Positions 16,620 to 24,355 of a stretch of 41,251 bases of DNA are shown here, one piece after another. Location of the stretch: contig JAWKTM010000065.1 in the NCBI GenBank assembly GCA_041399085.1, positions 1-41,251 on the forward strand, written 5' to 3'. How positions within the stretch are numbered: position 1 is the first letter of the stretch; each line of letters starts with the position of its first letter. Below the pieces are notes generated by a model that saw only the letters and a program-made list of their open reading frames with translations, made no database searches and was not told where the DNA came from. Made by a program: the position numbers and the translations under genes. The stretch comes from JAWKTM01 sp041399085. GTDB lineage: Bacteria; Planctomycetota; Planctomycetia; Pirellulales; Pirellulaceae.

Positions 16620-16838
16620 TTATAACACTCGCGATTCGGATCGCATTGACCAAACTGACGCTTGGTCGGGGCCCAAGACATGTTGCGTCTTGTTGCACCA
16701 ACAATATTGGCTGCCGGCTTCGTCCGGATGATTGGGGTTCCGGTGATCGCCGGTCACATAGATCGCCTTGCTGCGCAGATGGATGCACGGCTGGTGCGTA
16801 ATTGGTTCCGGCAGGTCGTAATGTTTCTCAAAAGCCAT
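16620..16838 (-). CDS. Small Cys/His-containing protein at end of molybdenum hydroxylase operon
   Basis: A 72-residue protein of unknown function. It begins MAFEKHYDLPEPITH and contains a compact Cys/His-rich middle with QPCIHLRSKAIYV and, later, SQYCWCNKTQHVLGPD. The pairs of cysteines and histidines suggest a metal site, which is an inference only. A good ribosome binding site, GGGAGG, lies within the end of the upstream FAD-subunit gene, and only two bases separate that stop from this ATG. The gene is therefore the last member of the operon. It has no hydrophobic segment. It might assist cofactor insertion or be an accessory subunit, but nothing in the sequence proves this. Confidence 0.6.
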   Translation of the reverse strand: MAFEKHYDLPEPITHQPCIHLRSKAIYVTGDHRNPNHPDEAGSQYCWCNKTQHVLGPDQASVWSMRSESRVL

Positions 16839-16840
16839 GA

Positions 16841-17841
16841 CTAGAATCCTCCCGTTTCCAGGCCCGCGGCCAACAGCAAAGCACGCTTCACCGCGACCTT
16901 GGCCAATTGCACTTTGTAACCATTACGCGACAGCGGCGTCGCTCGCTCCGTCGCCCGTTCGCCCGCCATTTCGGCGATCGTCGCGTCGATCGGCAATCCG
17001 ATCAACGACATTGCGGCCTCTTGCGCAATCCAAGGCGTCGGCGCCACTTGGCCCAGCACGATGCGAGCTTCTCGCACGGCCGACCCGTTGAACGACAACG
17101 CCGCGGAAGCCGAAGCCAGCGGATAGTCGGGCCCTTCGCCATGCCGCACTTCGTACGTCGCGCTGCTGACACCAGCGGCAGGCGGCAGAACGATATGCGT
17201 CAGCAACTGGCCCGGTTCGAGCACATTCTCGCGCTGACCTTCGTGGCGCGGCGTGCGGAAGAAATCCTCGACCGCCACGAACCGCTCGTCGTCCGACTCG
17301 GGCCCGACGATGCGGACCATCGCGCCGTGAACGATCAACGCCGGAGCGATGCGCGAACTCGACACGAACTTGGCCGGCCCCGAATTGCCGAAGATCGCGT
17401 GGAACGTGTTGTCCCCCGCTTCGACCGCATGACCGCCATTGGGCGAATGACCGAACAGATCACCGCCATTGCGATAGAACCAGCAGCGCGGCCGCTGGCA
17501 CAATTCGCCGCCCAACGTTCCTTGGGCTTGCAGCGTCATGCTGTTGATCCCGATGATCGCCTGCGTCACGGCCGGGTAGTCGCTCAAGTATCGCGAGGCC
17601 AGCACGTCGTCCAGCGTCACGGCCGCGCCGATCGACACGCCACCTTCCGGCGTCGGCTCGATCGACTTCAGCGACGGCACGTCCATGATGTTCACGACGC
17701 GATCGGGCGTCACGATCATCTTTTCATCAAGCCGACCAAATCGGTACCGCCAGCCAAAATCTCCGTGCGGTCCGGCTTCTCGGCCAGCAGTTCCAACACC
17801 CCAGCTTCGGTCCGGGGCGCCGCATATTCAAAATTCTTCAT
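16841..17841 (-). pseudogene. Molybdenum hydroxylase FAD-binding subunit, interrupted by a frameshift
   Basis: The gene starts at an ATG at 17841 with GGGAGG upstream. The first 41 codons read MKNFEYAAPRTEAGV and end in LAGGTDLVGLMK, the FAD-binding N-terminus of the CoxM/PaoB family, then stop at TGA 17716-17718. A second frame starts at 17719 with MIVTPDRVVNIMDV, which is the direct continuation, and runs 292 residues to 16841. Adding one A to the AAAA run at 17721-17724 restores a 333-residue protein of normal length. The broken ends overlap as ATGA, so two-chain synthesis is possible. GELCQRPRCWFYRN keeps the Cys pair seen in PaoB-like subunits, but the other cysteines of the PaoB [4Fe-4S] site are not evident. 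FAD subunits pass electrons from the iron-sulfur subunit. Confidence 0.82.
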
Positions 17842-17844
17842 GGT

Positions 17845-20051
17845 CTAGGCCCTCCCGTTCAAAGCATTGAGAACTCGTTGCGGCGTGGCCGGCAACACCG
17901 GAACTCGCACGCCCAACGCGTTGCAGATGGCATTGGAAATCGCGGCCAACGGGCTGATTGCCGGCGGTTCGCCGTTGCCGATCACACCGCGTTGCCGTTC
18001 ACTTTCCGGCTCGTAAAGATGCACGACGATTTCGCCGATGTCGCCCAACCGCGCGAGCTTGTACTCGCCCAGTTCCGAATTCACGAACACGCCGGTCTTC
18101 GGATCGGTGACGCGGTGTTCACAAACCCAGCGGCGATGCCCATGATGACCGCGCCGCGAATTTGGCTTTCACAGGTCTTGGGATTGATGACCAAGCCCTG
18201 ATCCTGCACGGCCACGAACTTCTTCATCTTCACAACACCCGTTTCGGTGTCGACCGCCACGTGGGCCATTTGGATGCCGCCCACATTGCTGCTGGACAGC
18301 GGGCTTTCCTTACCGCGTTCGTGCTCGGCGCGAACCACCAACGGTTTCATGCCCAACATCGAACAGGCTTCCTTCCAGCTCATGCCTTTGTCCGCTTCTC
18401 CCTTGCGGAAGATGCGGCCATCGGCGGCGACCAACTCGGAAGGATCGCATTCCAAACGTGGCGCGACCTTGGCGAAGATCTCGGCGATCGCGTCCTGGCT
18501 GGCTCGGCGATGCGATTCGCAAACCGCGCCGACCGTGGTGCTGCCGCCCGAAGCGCCGCTGGGCGGATACTTCGAGCTGCCGATGTTGACCTTCACGTCG
18601 TCGACGCCCAGGCCCAACGTTTCGGCCAACACCATCGCACACACGGTGCGAGTGCCAGAGCCTAAATCCTGCGTGCCGCAGAACGATTCGACACCGCCGT
18701 CCGGGTAAATCTTCAGCTCGCAAATCGAGCTGTTGGCCACGCCGCCCCAAGTGTGCAGCGCCATGCCGAGCCCTTCCACGACCGAGCCTTTCTTCGGGCC
18801 CTTGCCGTGCGGATGCCACAGATCCTTCCAGCCGATCAGCTTCGCGCCAATCTCCATTTCGGCCGCGTAAACATCGGCCTTGCCGTTGTCGGCGTTCGCC
18901 AAGTTGGCCATGAAGACGTCGTAGCTGTCCTTGCCCATCTTGGCCGCCAAATCATCCAGCGCCACTTGGCTCATCGCACAAGCCTGCGGATGATTCGGCG
19001 CCCGCCAAGCTCGCGCCGAACCGCTGTTCGTGCTGATGTTCGTCGCTTTGCGGCGATAGTTGGGCGGAACCAAAACATACGGGATCACGCTCTGGCTCAC
19101 GGCGCCGCCGGAAAAGCCGGCCGTGCCCCAGTGCTCGGAATCCCAGACCTGAACGCGGCCGTTCTTGTCCGCGCCGATCTTCACTTTGATATAGCCCGAC
19201 GGCCGATTGCCGGCGATCTTCAATTCCTGATCGCGCGACAACATAAACTTCACCGGCCGCCCCGTGGCTTTGGAGATCTTAGCCGCCGCCACGCCCCAGT
19301 AGTCCGGCGCGAACTTGCTGCCAAAACCGCCACCGATGTAGTCGCAGTAGACGTTCACTTCGTCGGCGGTTAACTCCAGATCGCGAGCGAAACCGTCGTC
19401 GGTGCCCGACACGTTCTGCGTGCTCAACCAAGCTTCCAGCTTGCCGTCCTTCCACATCACGGTCGAGCCGTGTGGCTCCAGACAACAATGCGTGATCGCG
19501 TCGACGCCGTAGTAGCCTTCGACCACCACGTCCGATGCCTTGAACAACCGGGCAATCTCTTGCTCGATGAACTCGTCCTCATCGTCGTCGTCGCCCGGCT
19601 CTTTCTCCGTGACCACCTTGCCGCCGCCCTTGGTCGTGCGGCCAAGCTCCTCGGCTTTCGCCAAGTCTTCCGAATCGGCAAAGGCGGGCAACACTTCGTA
19701 ATCGACCTTCAGCTTGGCGACGCCTTCGGCCGCGGCGCCTTCGCTTTCGGCCGCCACGACGGCAATCAGCTCGCCGTCCCATTTGATCTCGCTGCCGGCC
19801 TGAGCGTGCTCGAACACATGCACATGCACCACACCGGGAACGCGTTCGGCCGGCTTGGTGTCGATCGACTTGATCTTGCAATGCGCGTGTGGGCAACCCA
19901 GCGCCCGCGCAAACAACATCTTCGGCAGATTGATGTCGTAGGTGTATTTGGCCGCGCCCGAAGCCTTGGCTAAACCATCCAACCGATCGTGCGATTTGCC
20001 GATCACGCGGCTCTCTTCGCGACTGGGCCAATAGTATTTCGTCTCAGCCAT
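17845..20051 (-). pseudogene. Molybdenum hydroxylase large (molybdopterin) subunit, interrupted near its C-terminus
   Basis: The ATG at 20051 has AGGAGG upstream and overlaps the small-subunit stop (TGATG). The first frame runs about 656 residues to 18081 and contains RLDGLAKASGAAKYTYDI, the molybdopterin loop GGGFGSK, ARAWRAPN and GTQDLGSGTRT. At about 18117-18128 the frame fails: it reads GFVNTASPIRR and stops. The -1 frame continues with EHRVTDPKTGVFVNSELG and runs to 17845, including GNGEPP, whose Glu is the expected catalytic base. One added base restores a 735-residue protein. Without it, the first chain lacks the catalytic Glu. The family oxidises aldehydes, purines or aromatic heterocycles; the substrate here is unknown. 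The partner subunit is Tat-exported, so the complex is probably periplasmic, as PaoABC is. Confidence 0.85.
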
Positions 20052-20650
20052 CAGACGCCTCCTTTCACCACCGCCGTGGCGGCTTCGATGATGTTCGCGT
20101 AAGTGCCGCAGCGACAGATATTGCTGTTCAAGCCGTCGCGAATTTGCTGCTCGCTGGCTTGCGGATTCTTGTTCAGAAACGCTCGCACCGCGACGACAAA
20201 GCCCGGCGTGCAGAAGCCACACTGTTCGGCGTCGTGTTTGATGAACGCCTGGATCACCGGATCGTCGGCGCCGATTCCTTCGACGGTCTGAATCTTCTTG
20301 CCCGTGCAGGCGATCGCCAACGTAGTCGACGCCGTCGCCGGTTTGCCGTCGATCAACACGGTGCTCGCGCCGCTGCTGCCGTCGGCGCTCACCGGCTTCG
20401 CGCCGGTCAGTTCGAGCTGATACCGCAGCACGTCGAGCAACGTGGTTCGCGGTTCGACTTCGGCCGAGTGGTTTTGGCCGTTGACGTTCAATTGAATCTT
20501 TTGTTTGCCGCTGACGACTTGATCGCCGTCATTGTCCGCGGCGGCGGCCGTCTGCGCTTGCAGTGCCGTCGCGGCGGCCACAGCGCTCGAGCCCTTCAAA
20601 AAGGCTCGACGACTGAAGCCGTCTTTGTTGCCGAAGTGTCTGTCCGACAT
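20051..20650 (-). CDS. Molybdenum hydroxylase iron-sulfur subunit, Tat-exported, with N-terminal cluster cysteines replaced by serine
   Basis: A 199-residue protein starting at 20650 with GGAGGTGAAACGC before the ATG. Residues 13-20 (SRRAFLKG), followed by an Ala-rich hydrophobic stretch, form a twin-arginine signal. The C-terminal [2Fe-2S] domain keeps its four cysteines: 144 and 147 in EQCGFCTPG, and 179 and 181 in NICRCGTY. In the N-terminal plant-ferredoxin-like domain, the family pattern CxxxxCxxC plus a later Cys is replaced by Ser88, Ser93, Ser96 and Ser108 (KPVSADGSSGASTV, PATASTTLAIA). The fold-defining residues around them remain. It is the first gene of the operon with the molybdopterin and FAD subunits. 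Whether the altered domain binds a cluster is doubtful. Confidence 0.88.
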   Translation of the reverse strand: MSDRHFGNKDGFSRRAFLKGSSAVAAATALQAQTAAAADNDGDQVVSGKQKIQLNVNGQNHSAEVEPRTTLLDVLRYQLELTGAKPVSADGSSGASTVLIDGKPATASTTLAIACTGKKIQTVEGIGADDPVIQAFIKHDAEQCGFCTPGFVVAVRAFLNKNPQASEQQIRDGLNSNICRCGTYANIIEAATAVVKGGV

Positions 20651-20798
20651 GCGTTTCACCTCCGAGGTTGTTAGTGGACAAGAACGCCCGCATTCGCAAT
20701 CGTGCGCGTCGGCAATCGCCAGCGGCGTCGCCAAAGCGTCCGTGATTATTACGGATCGCGCCGCGCGATACAACGAGATGCAAAGAAATTGTGCGACC

Positions 20799-20855
20799 GG
20801 GCGAACGAAGCTCCTGCCGAGTTCATGCAACTGGGAGAACGAGGCTCCTGCCGAG
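20799..20855. repeat. Two further copies of the 23-nt repeat
   Basis: Copies at 20799-20821 and 20833-20855 match the unit of the 16254 array, with CCTGCCGAG in place of CCTGCTGAG at the end. The spacer is 11 nt. They lie in the 352-base gap upstream of the iron-sulfur subunit gene, where no gene was recognised. Confidence 0.8.
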
Positions 20856-20862
20856 TCCGCGC

Positions 20863-20924
20863 GCTCGGCGCAGGACTCCCGCTCGGCGCAGGTCTCCCGA
20901 CACGCGCTCGGCGCAGGTCTCCCG
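20863..20924. repeat. Three copies of a 19-nt direct repeat
   Basis: The unit GCTCGGCGCAGGWCTCCCG is present at 20863-20881, 20881-20899 and 20906-20924. Its ends (CTCGGC and TCTCCC) resemble the reverse complement of the neighbouring 23-nt repeat, so it may be a shortened inverted relative; that is tentative. Confidence 0.75.
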
Positions 20925-21002
20925 ACCTCGCCGAAACCGTCGACCGCAGGTCTCCGGCTCCGCGGAAACCGACGAACCTACAGGCTTGTCAAACGAAACG
21001 GC

Positions 21003-21743
21003 CTACTTCGCGGCTCGTTTTTCAATCGCTGCCGTGATCTTCTTGGCCACTTCTTCCGCCAACGCACGCGAGCCTTCGGGCGTGAAGTGGACATCGGCTC
21101 GGCGTTGAATCTCGGCCAATCGCGGCTTGGCAAACGCGTACAGATCGTTCGTCGCGATGTCGTTCTCGCGCATCACCTTGGCGGCGACTTCGTTGTACTT
21201 CGCCGAATCGCCAACGACTCGGCCCTTGGCTCCCTCGGGAACCGGCGTAGTCGCACACCAGATCAACGTGGCATCGGTCTTCTTCAACCGAGCGACGATG
21301 GTTCGCAGATTTTTCTCATAGTCCGCGAGCGCGACTTGCGGCTTGCTCGTCGCCGCCTGGGGATCGGCCAGATTCTCGCCGTTCGGCCCCAGGTACTTCA
21401 GATCATGCAACCCAAAGTTGAAGTGAATCACATCCCACGGCTTGTCGCCCAACCACTGGTCAATCTGCTCCAGTCCCCGCGTGGTCGGCCCACAATTGGT
21501 CGGCGCACGATGCACGTTCGCTTTCCCATTCATTAATTCCCGCACGGGCACGGTATAACCAATCGAGATGCTGTCGCCAATCAACAACACTCGCGGCAAA
21601 CCCGGTTCGTCCTTGACGGCTTGAAAAGCCGCATTCGCTGGCCGTTTCTGGCCCTGAGCCGCCGCATCCTGCCCCGACGACAGCGAAACTAGCAACACGA
21701 TCGAGGCCCACACGAGCCCCGTTGATTTCCACATCATGGTCAT
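21003..21743 (-). CDS. Secreted SGNH/GDSL-family hydrolase
   Basis: A 246-residue protein. The ATG at 21743 has CGGAG about nine bases upstream; an in-frame extension to 21941 runs through unrelated sequence and is rejected. An N-terminal signal peptide (STGLVWASIVLLVSLSSGQ, then AAAQG) directs export. Block I of the SGNH family is IGDSISIGY with the nucleophile Ser; FNFGLHDLK resembles the Asn/Asp block; DVHFTPEGS supplies the catalytic Asp and His. Such enzymes are esterases or carbohydrate deacetylases, and planctomycetes have many. The substrate is unknown. The gene is alone, with repeat-rich gaps on both sides, downstream of which (minus strand) lies the molybdenum hydroxylase operon. 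Confidence 0.88.
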   Translation of the reverse strand: MTMMWKSTGLVWASIVLLVSLSSGQDAAAQGQKRPANAAFQAVKDEPGLPRVLLIGDSISIGYTVPVRELMNGKANVHRAPTNCGPTTRGLEQIDQWLGDKPWDVIHFNFGLHDLKYLGPNGENLADPQAATSKPQVALADYEKNLRTIVARLKKTDATLIWCATTPVPEGAKGRVVGDSAKYNEVAAKVMRENDIATNDLYAFAKPRLAEIQRRADVHFTPEGSRALAEEVAKKITAAIEKRAAK

Positions 21744-21911
21744 AGCGCCAACTCCGAGTTTTTGGTAGAGCTTCTCACAGATCGGAACATTGTAGCTAAG
21801 CGACTTGAACCATGCACGCGCGAGCGACTGATTCGGCAACGCATTTGACCATTCACCAGCTTGCGTTGCGTGCTGGTATGCACTTATCTGGCGCTTACAT
21901 TGAAGAAGGCA

Positions 21912-22054
21912 ACGCAAAGGCGCAAGGACGCAACGACGCAACAGGATATAAGCGGCACGGCGCGAGTCGTCCGGTGTCGCAGAACCTACTTCCCGTTCTC
22001 GTCTGTTCCGCCCTTGCGTCTTTGCGCCCTTGCGTCCTTGCGTCCTTGCGTTTT
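21912..22054. repeat. Imperfect inverted repeat of CGCAAGGA-like units
   Basis: Left arm 21912-21942 is built of near-tandem 9-nt units such as CGCAAAGG, CGCAAGGA and CGCAACGA. Right arm 22013-22054 carries the reverse complement units (CTTGCGTC, TTTGCGCC, CTTGCGTC). About 70 bases separate the arms, so a long imperfect hairpin is possible. Repeats of this character occur widely in bacterial intergenic regions. Confidence 0.75.
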
Positions 22055-22515
22055 ATTCTTCCCGGCATCCGCCGAAATACGAGCACGACGTGCGAACGAG
22101 TGGTTTGGCAATTCACTTGCCGGTGTCGCTCGAAGAATCGGCGAATTTGGAAGTCGGTCTGGCGATCATCGGAGTGTCGCATACTGTCCAGCAAATAGGG
22201 ATCTACCATCGTGGACTGAGGCGATTCATCTTGATGCCACGACGTTCTGGACTATTTGTTCCGCAGTCTTTACATCCGCCACGGTTCCTGGGCTGTTGGG
22301 ACGAGCTTGGATGTCGTCACTTGGCATTTCAACGCCATTTGGAGAAATACTTCGACACTATCGCGACTAGAGGAGTTTAAGTACTTCATCTTCCCAGAGA
22401 TGAAGATACAAGCTACCGCTTCCTCACAATAATTGGGGACTTCGGCGTCGCTCGGAAAAAGGTGCTAAGAGCGAATAGCGGAAGGGTCTGAGCCCTTCGG
22501 TATCGCAAAGCGCCG

Positions 22516-22632
22516 GGAGGGCTTTGCGCCCTGCCGCTTTAATATGCTTTGGTTACTGGAGGGCTTTGCTCTGCCGCTTTAATATGTTTGGGTTACCGGA
22601 GGGCTTGCGCTCTGCCGCTTTAACGTGTTTGG
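22516..22632. repeat. Three copies of a ~40-nt tandem repeat
   Basis: Copies begin GGAGGGCTT at 22516, 22558 and 22598 and share CTGCCGCTTTAA followed by TATG or CGTG and TTTGG. Period is 42 then 40 bases. Copy one contains a small hairpin, GGGC-TTTGC-GCCC. The array lies just downstream of cdsA on the minus strand and could affect its transcript end. Confidence 0.8.
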
Positions 22633-22639
22633 GGCTCGC

Positions 22640-23551
22640 TCATACCAATCCGGCGGCCCAACATAGAAAGGCGGCGGGGGCGGCGATTAGGAGGGCGTCG
22701 AGTATATCGAGCACTCCGCCCAAACCAGGCAGCCATGTGCTCGAGTCCTTCTGACCGAGGTCACGTTTCATTAGCGATTCGCCCAAGTCGCCGATGATGC
22801 CGGCAATGGCCAATACCAGAGCATAAAGGAGACAGCCCCACCAGCGCGGCTGATAGGTGATGTCGCCTACTAGCCGAGGCACGATCCAATAGAAGAAGGC
22901 CAGCGACGACAGGCAGGCAACGACAAGTCCACCGATGATGCCTTCCACGGTCTTCTTAGGGCTCAATAAAGGGACGAACTTATGCCGCCCAATCGCTCGG
23001 CCAGTAAAATACGCGCCCGTGTCCGACATCTTCACAATCACAATCAACGAAATCAGAGCGGCCATACCCCAAGCGTGATCGCGAAACTGGCGCAAGATCG
23101 CTAAGAACGCCAGCGGCACTCCGATATAACCGACCACAAACACGCCGGCCGCCAGATGCACGGTTGCCACACCCGGCTCGCGATAACGCATCATCTCGGC
23201 GACGAATAACAAGGTCACGGCGAAACCAAACGCTAACAATGGCCAACCGAGTTTGCCGAGCGGGCAATCGGGCGGGTACGGTTTCCCCATCACATCCCAA
23301 GCCAGCGGCGCGGCCGACGCCAACACGACCATCAGTGTGCCGGCATGCACGGCCCATCGAACTGGGAGATAGTTTCGCCCGGCCAACAAGTGCAGCATTT
23401 CCTGCGTGGCCATCACCGTGAGCGCGATCAGGATCGGCATCAACCACAGGCCCGACGCGCCGATCCAGTGCGAGTAGTGAAAATCGAGGTGCAGAAAGCC
23501 GAGCAGGATCGTCAGCACGACCGCGGCCGAGATGAGTCGCCAACGTAACAA
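22640..23551 (-). CDS. cdsA: Phosphatidate cytidylyltransferase CdsA
   Basis: A 303-residue integral membrane enzyme that makes CDP-diacylglycerol from phosphatidate and CTP. The C-terminal family signature is clear: KKTVEGIIGG, then GDLGESLMKRDLGQKDSS and LPGLGGVLDILDAL. About eight hydrophobic segments are visible. The start is a TTG at 23551, with AAGGAAG seven bases upstream; no ATG fits. It follows uppS after a 36-base gap, the usual uppS-cdsA pairing of lipid-carrier and phospholipid synthesis genes. Confidence 0.95.
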   Translation of the reverse strand: MLRWRLISAAVVLTILLGFLHLDFHYSHWIGASGLWLMPILIALTVMATQEMLHLLAGRNYLPVRWAVHAGTLMVVLASAAPLAWDVMGKPYPPDCPLGKLGWPLLAFGFAVTLLFVAEMMRYREPGVATVHLAAGVFVVGYIGVPLAFLAILRQFRDHAWGMAALISLIVIVKMSDTGAYFTGRAIGRHKFVPLLSPKKTVEGIIGGLVVACLSSLAFFYWIVPRLVGDITYQPRWWGCLLYALVLAIAGIIGDLGESLMKRDLGQKDSSTWLPGLGGVLDILDALLIAAPAAFLCWAAGLV

Positions 23552-23587
23552 GGCTCGCTTCCTTTCGACCGCGAAGGCGGCTCGGCG

Positions 23588-24355
23588 TTAGCTGAGTGTC
23601 AATCCACCAAAACGACGATCGCGGCTGGCGAACGAACGGATCGCGTCGTGCAACGTCGATTCGTCGAACTCCGGCCAGCAGAGATCCGTCACCCACAGCT
23701 CGGCGTAGCTGATCTGCCACAACAGAAAATTGCTGATTCGCATCTCGCCCGCCGTGCGAATCATCAGATCGGGATCCGGCATGCCGGCCGTGTAAAGATG
23801 GTCGGCGATCACTTGCTCGTCGAGATAGTCGGTCGAAAGCTGGCCGTCGCGCACGGCGGCGGCGATCTTCTTCACCGCGTCGACCATCTCCGAGCGACCG
23901 CCGTAGTTGATTGCCAGACAGAGTCGCGTGCCGGTGTTTTGCGAACTGAGCTGGATCGTCTTGTCCATCTCGCGGAGCACATTGTCCGGGATGTTGTCGC
24001 GGCGGCCGATGATGCGAACCACGATGTTTTGCTCCATGATCGTGCCGCGTTCCTCGATCATGTACTGTTCCAGCAGATGCATCAGGAACTCAAGCTCGTG
24101 CCGCGGTCGCTTCCAGTTCTCGCTGGACAAGCAGTAGAGCGTGAGTTGCTCGATTTTTAGCCGCGCACATTCTTCGACCGTCCGCCGCACGCTGGCCACG
24201 CCGCGACGATGCCCTTCGATCCGCGGCAGATCGCGCCGCTGAGCCCAGCGGCCGTTGCCGTCCATGATCACCGCGATGTGGCGCGGCAAACGCTCGCGCG
24301 GCACGGCGGCCAGCAATTCGTTGGATCGAGTGGAAACGTCTGACACGGCTGTCAT
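23588..24355 (-). CDS. uppS: Isoprenyl (undecaprenyl) diphosphate synthase UppS
   Basis: A 255-residue cis-prenyltransferase. The catalytic motif HIAVIMDGNGRWAQRR lies near residues 25-40, followed by GHRRGVASVRRTVEEC. Later motifs are LTLYCLSSENW, CLAINYGGRSEMVDA, and PDLMIRTAGEMRISNFLLWQ near the C-terminus, all typical. It makes the lipid carrier for cell-envelope polymers. The ATG at 24355 shares a base with the purA stop (TGATG), so uppS is probably coupled to purA. An upstream in-frame extension lies within purA and is rejected. Confidence 0.95.
   Translation of the reverse strand: MTAVSDVSTRSNELLAAVPRERLPRHIAVIMDGNGRWAQRRDLPRIEGHRRGVASVRRTVEECARLKIEQLTLYCLSSENWKRPRHELEFLMHLLEQYMIEERGTIMEQNIVVRIIGRRDNIPDNVLREMDKTIQLSSQNTGTRLCLAINYGGRSEMVDAVKKIAAAVRDGQLSTDYLDEQVIADHLYTAGMPDPDLMIRTAGEMRISNFLLWQISYAELWVTDLCWPEFDESTLHDAIRSFASRDRRFGGLTLS

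Larger units (their letters stand above)
21744..22639. other. Gene-poor 0.9-kb region with repeats
   Basis: No reading frame here shows a recognisable domain, a good start or consistent coding character; several overlapping short frames exist on both strands. The region contains the inverted CGCAAGG-type repeats at 21912-22054 and a 40-nt tandem repeat at 22516-22632. The stretch between them (about 22060-22500) shows nothing I can name. Confidence 0.6.

Noticed and set aside
17716..17724. Programmed -1 frameshifting in the FAD subunit gene
   Set aside because: The site is ATGAAAAGATGA, which gives poor re-pairing at -1 and no clear downstream stem; a missing A is simpler.
16907..17848. A 313-residue plus-strand frame opposite the FAD subunit
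   Set aside because: Composition is Arg/His/Asp-rich shadow sequence; the minus-strand frames match a known family.
21861..22380. Small genes in the repeat-rich gap
   Set aside because: Several frames overlap on both strands, none with a credible binding site, domain or steady coding character.
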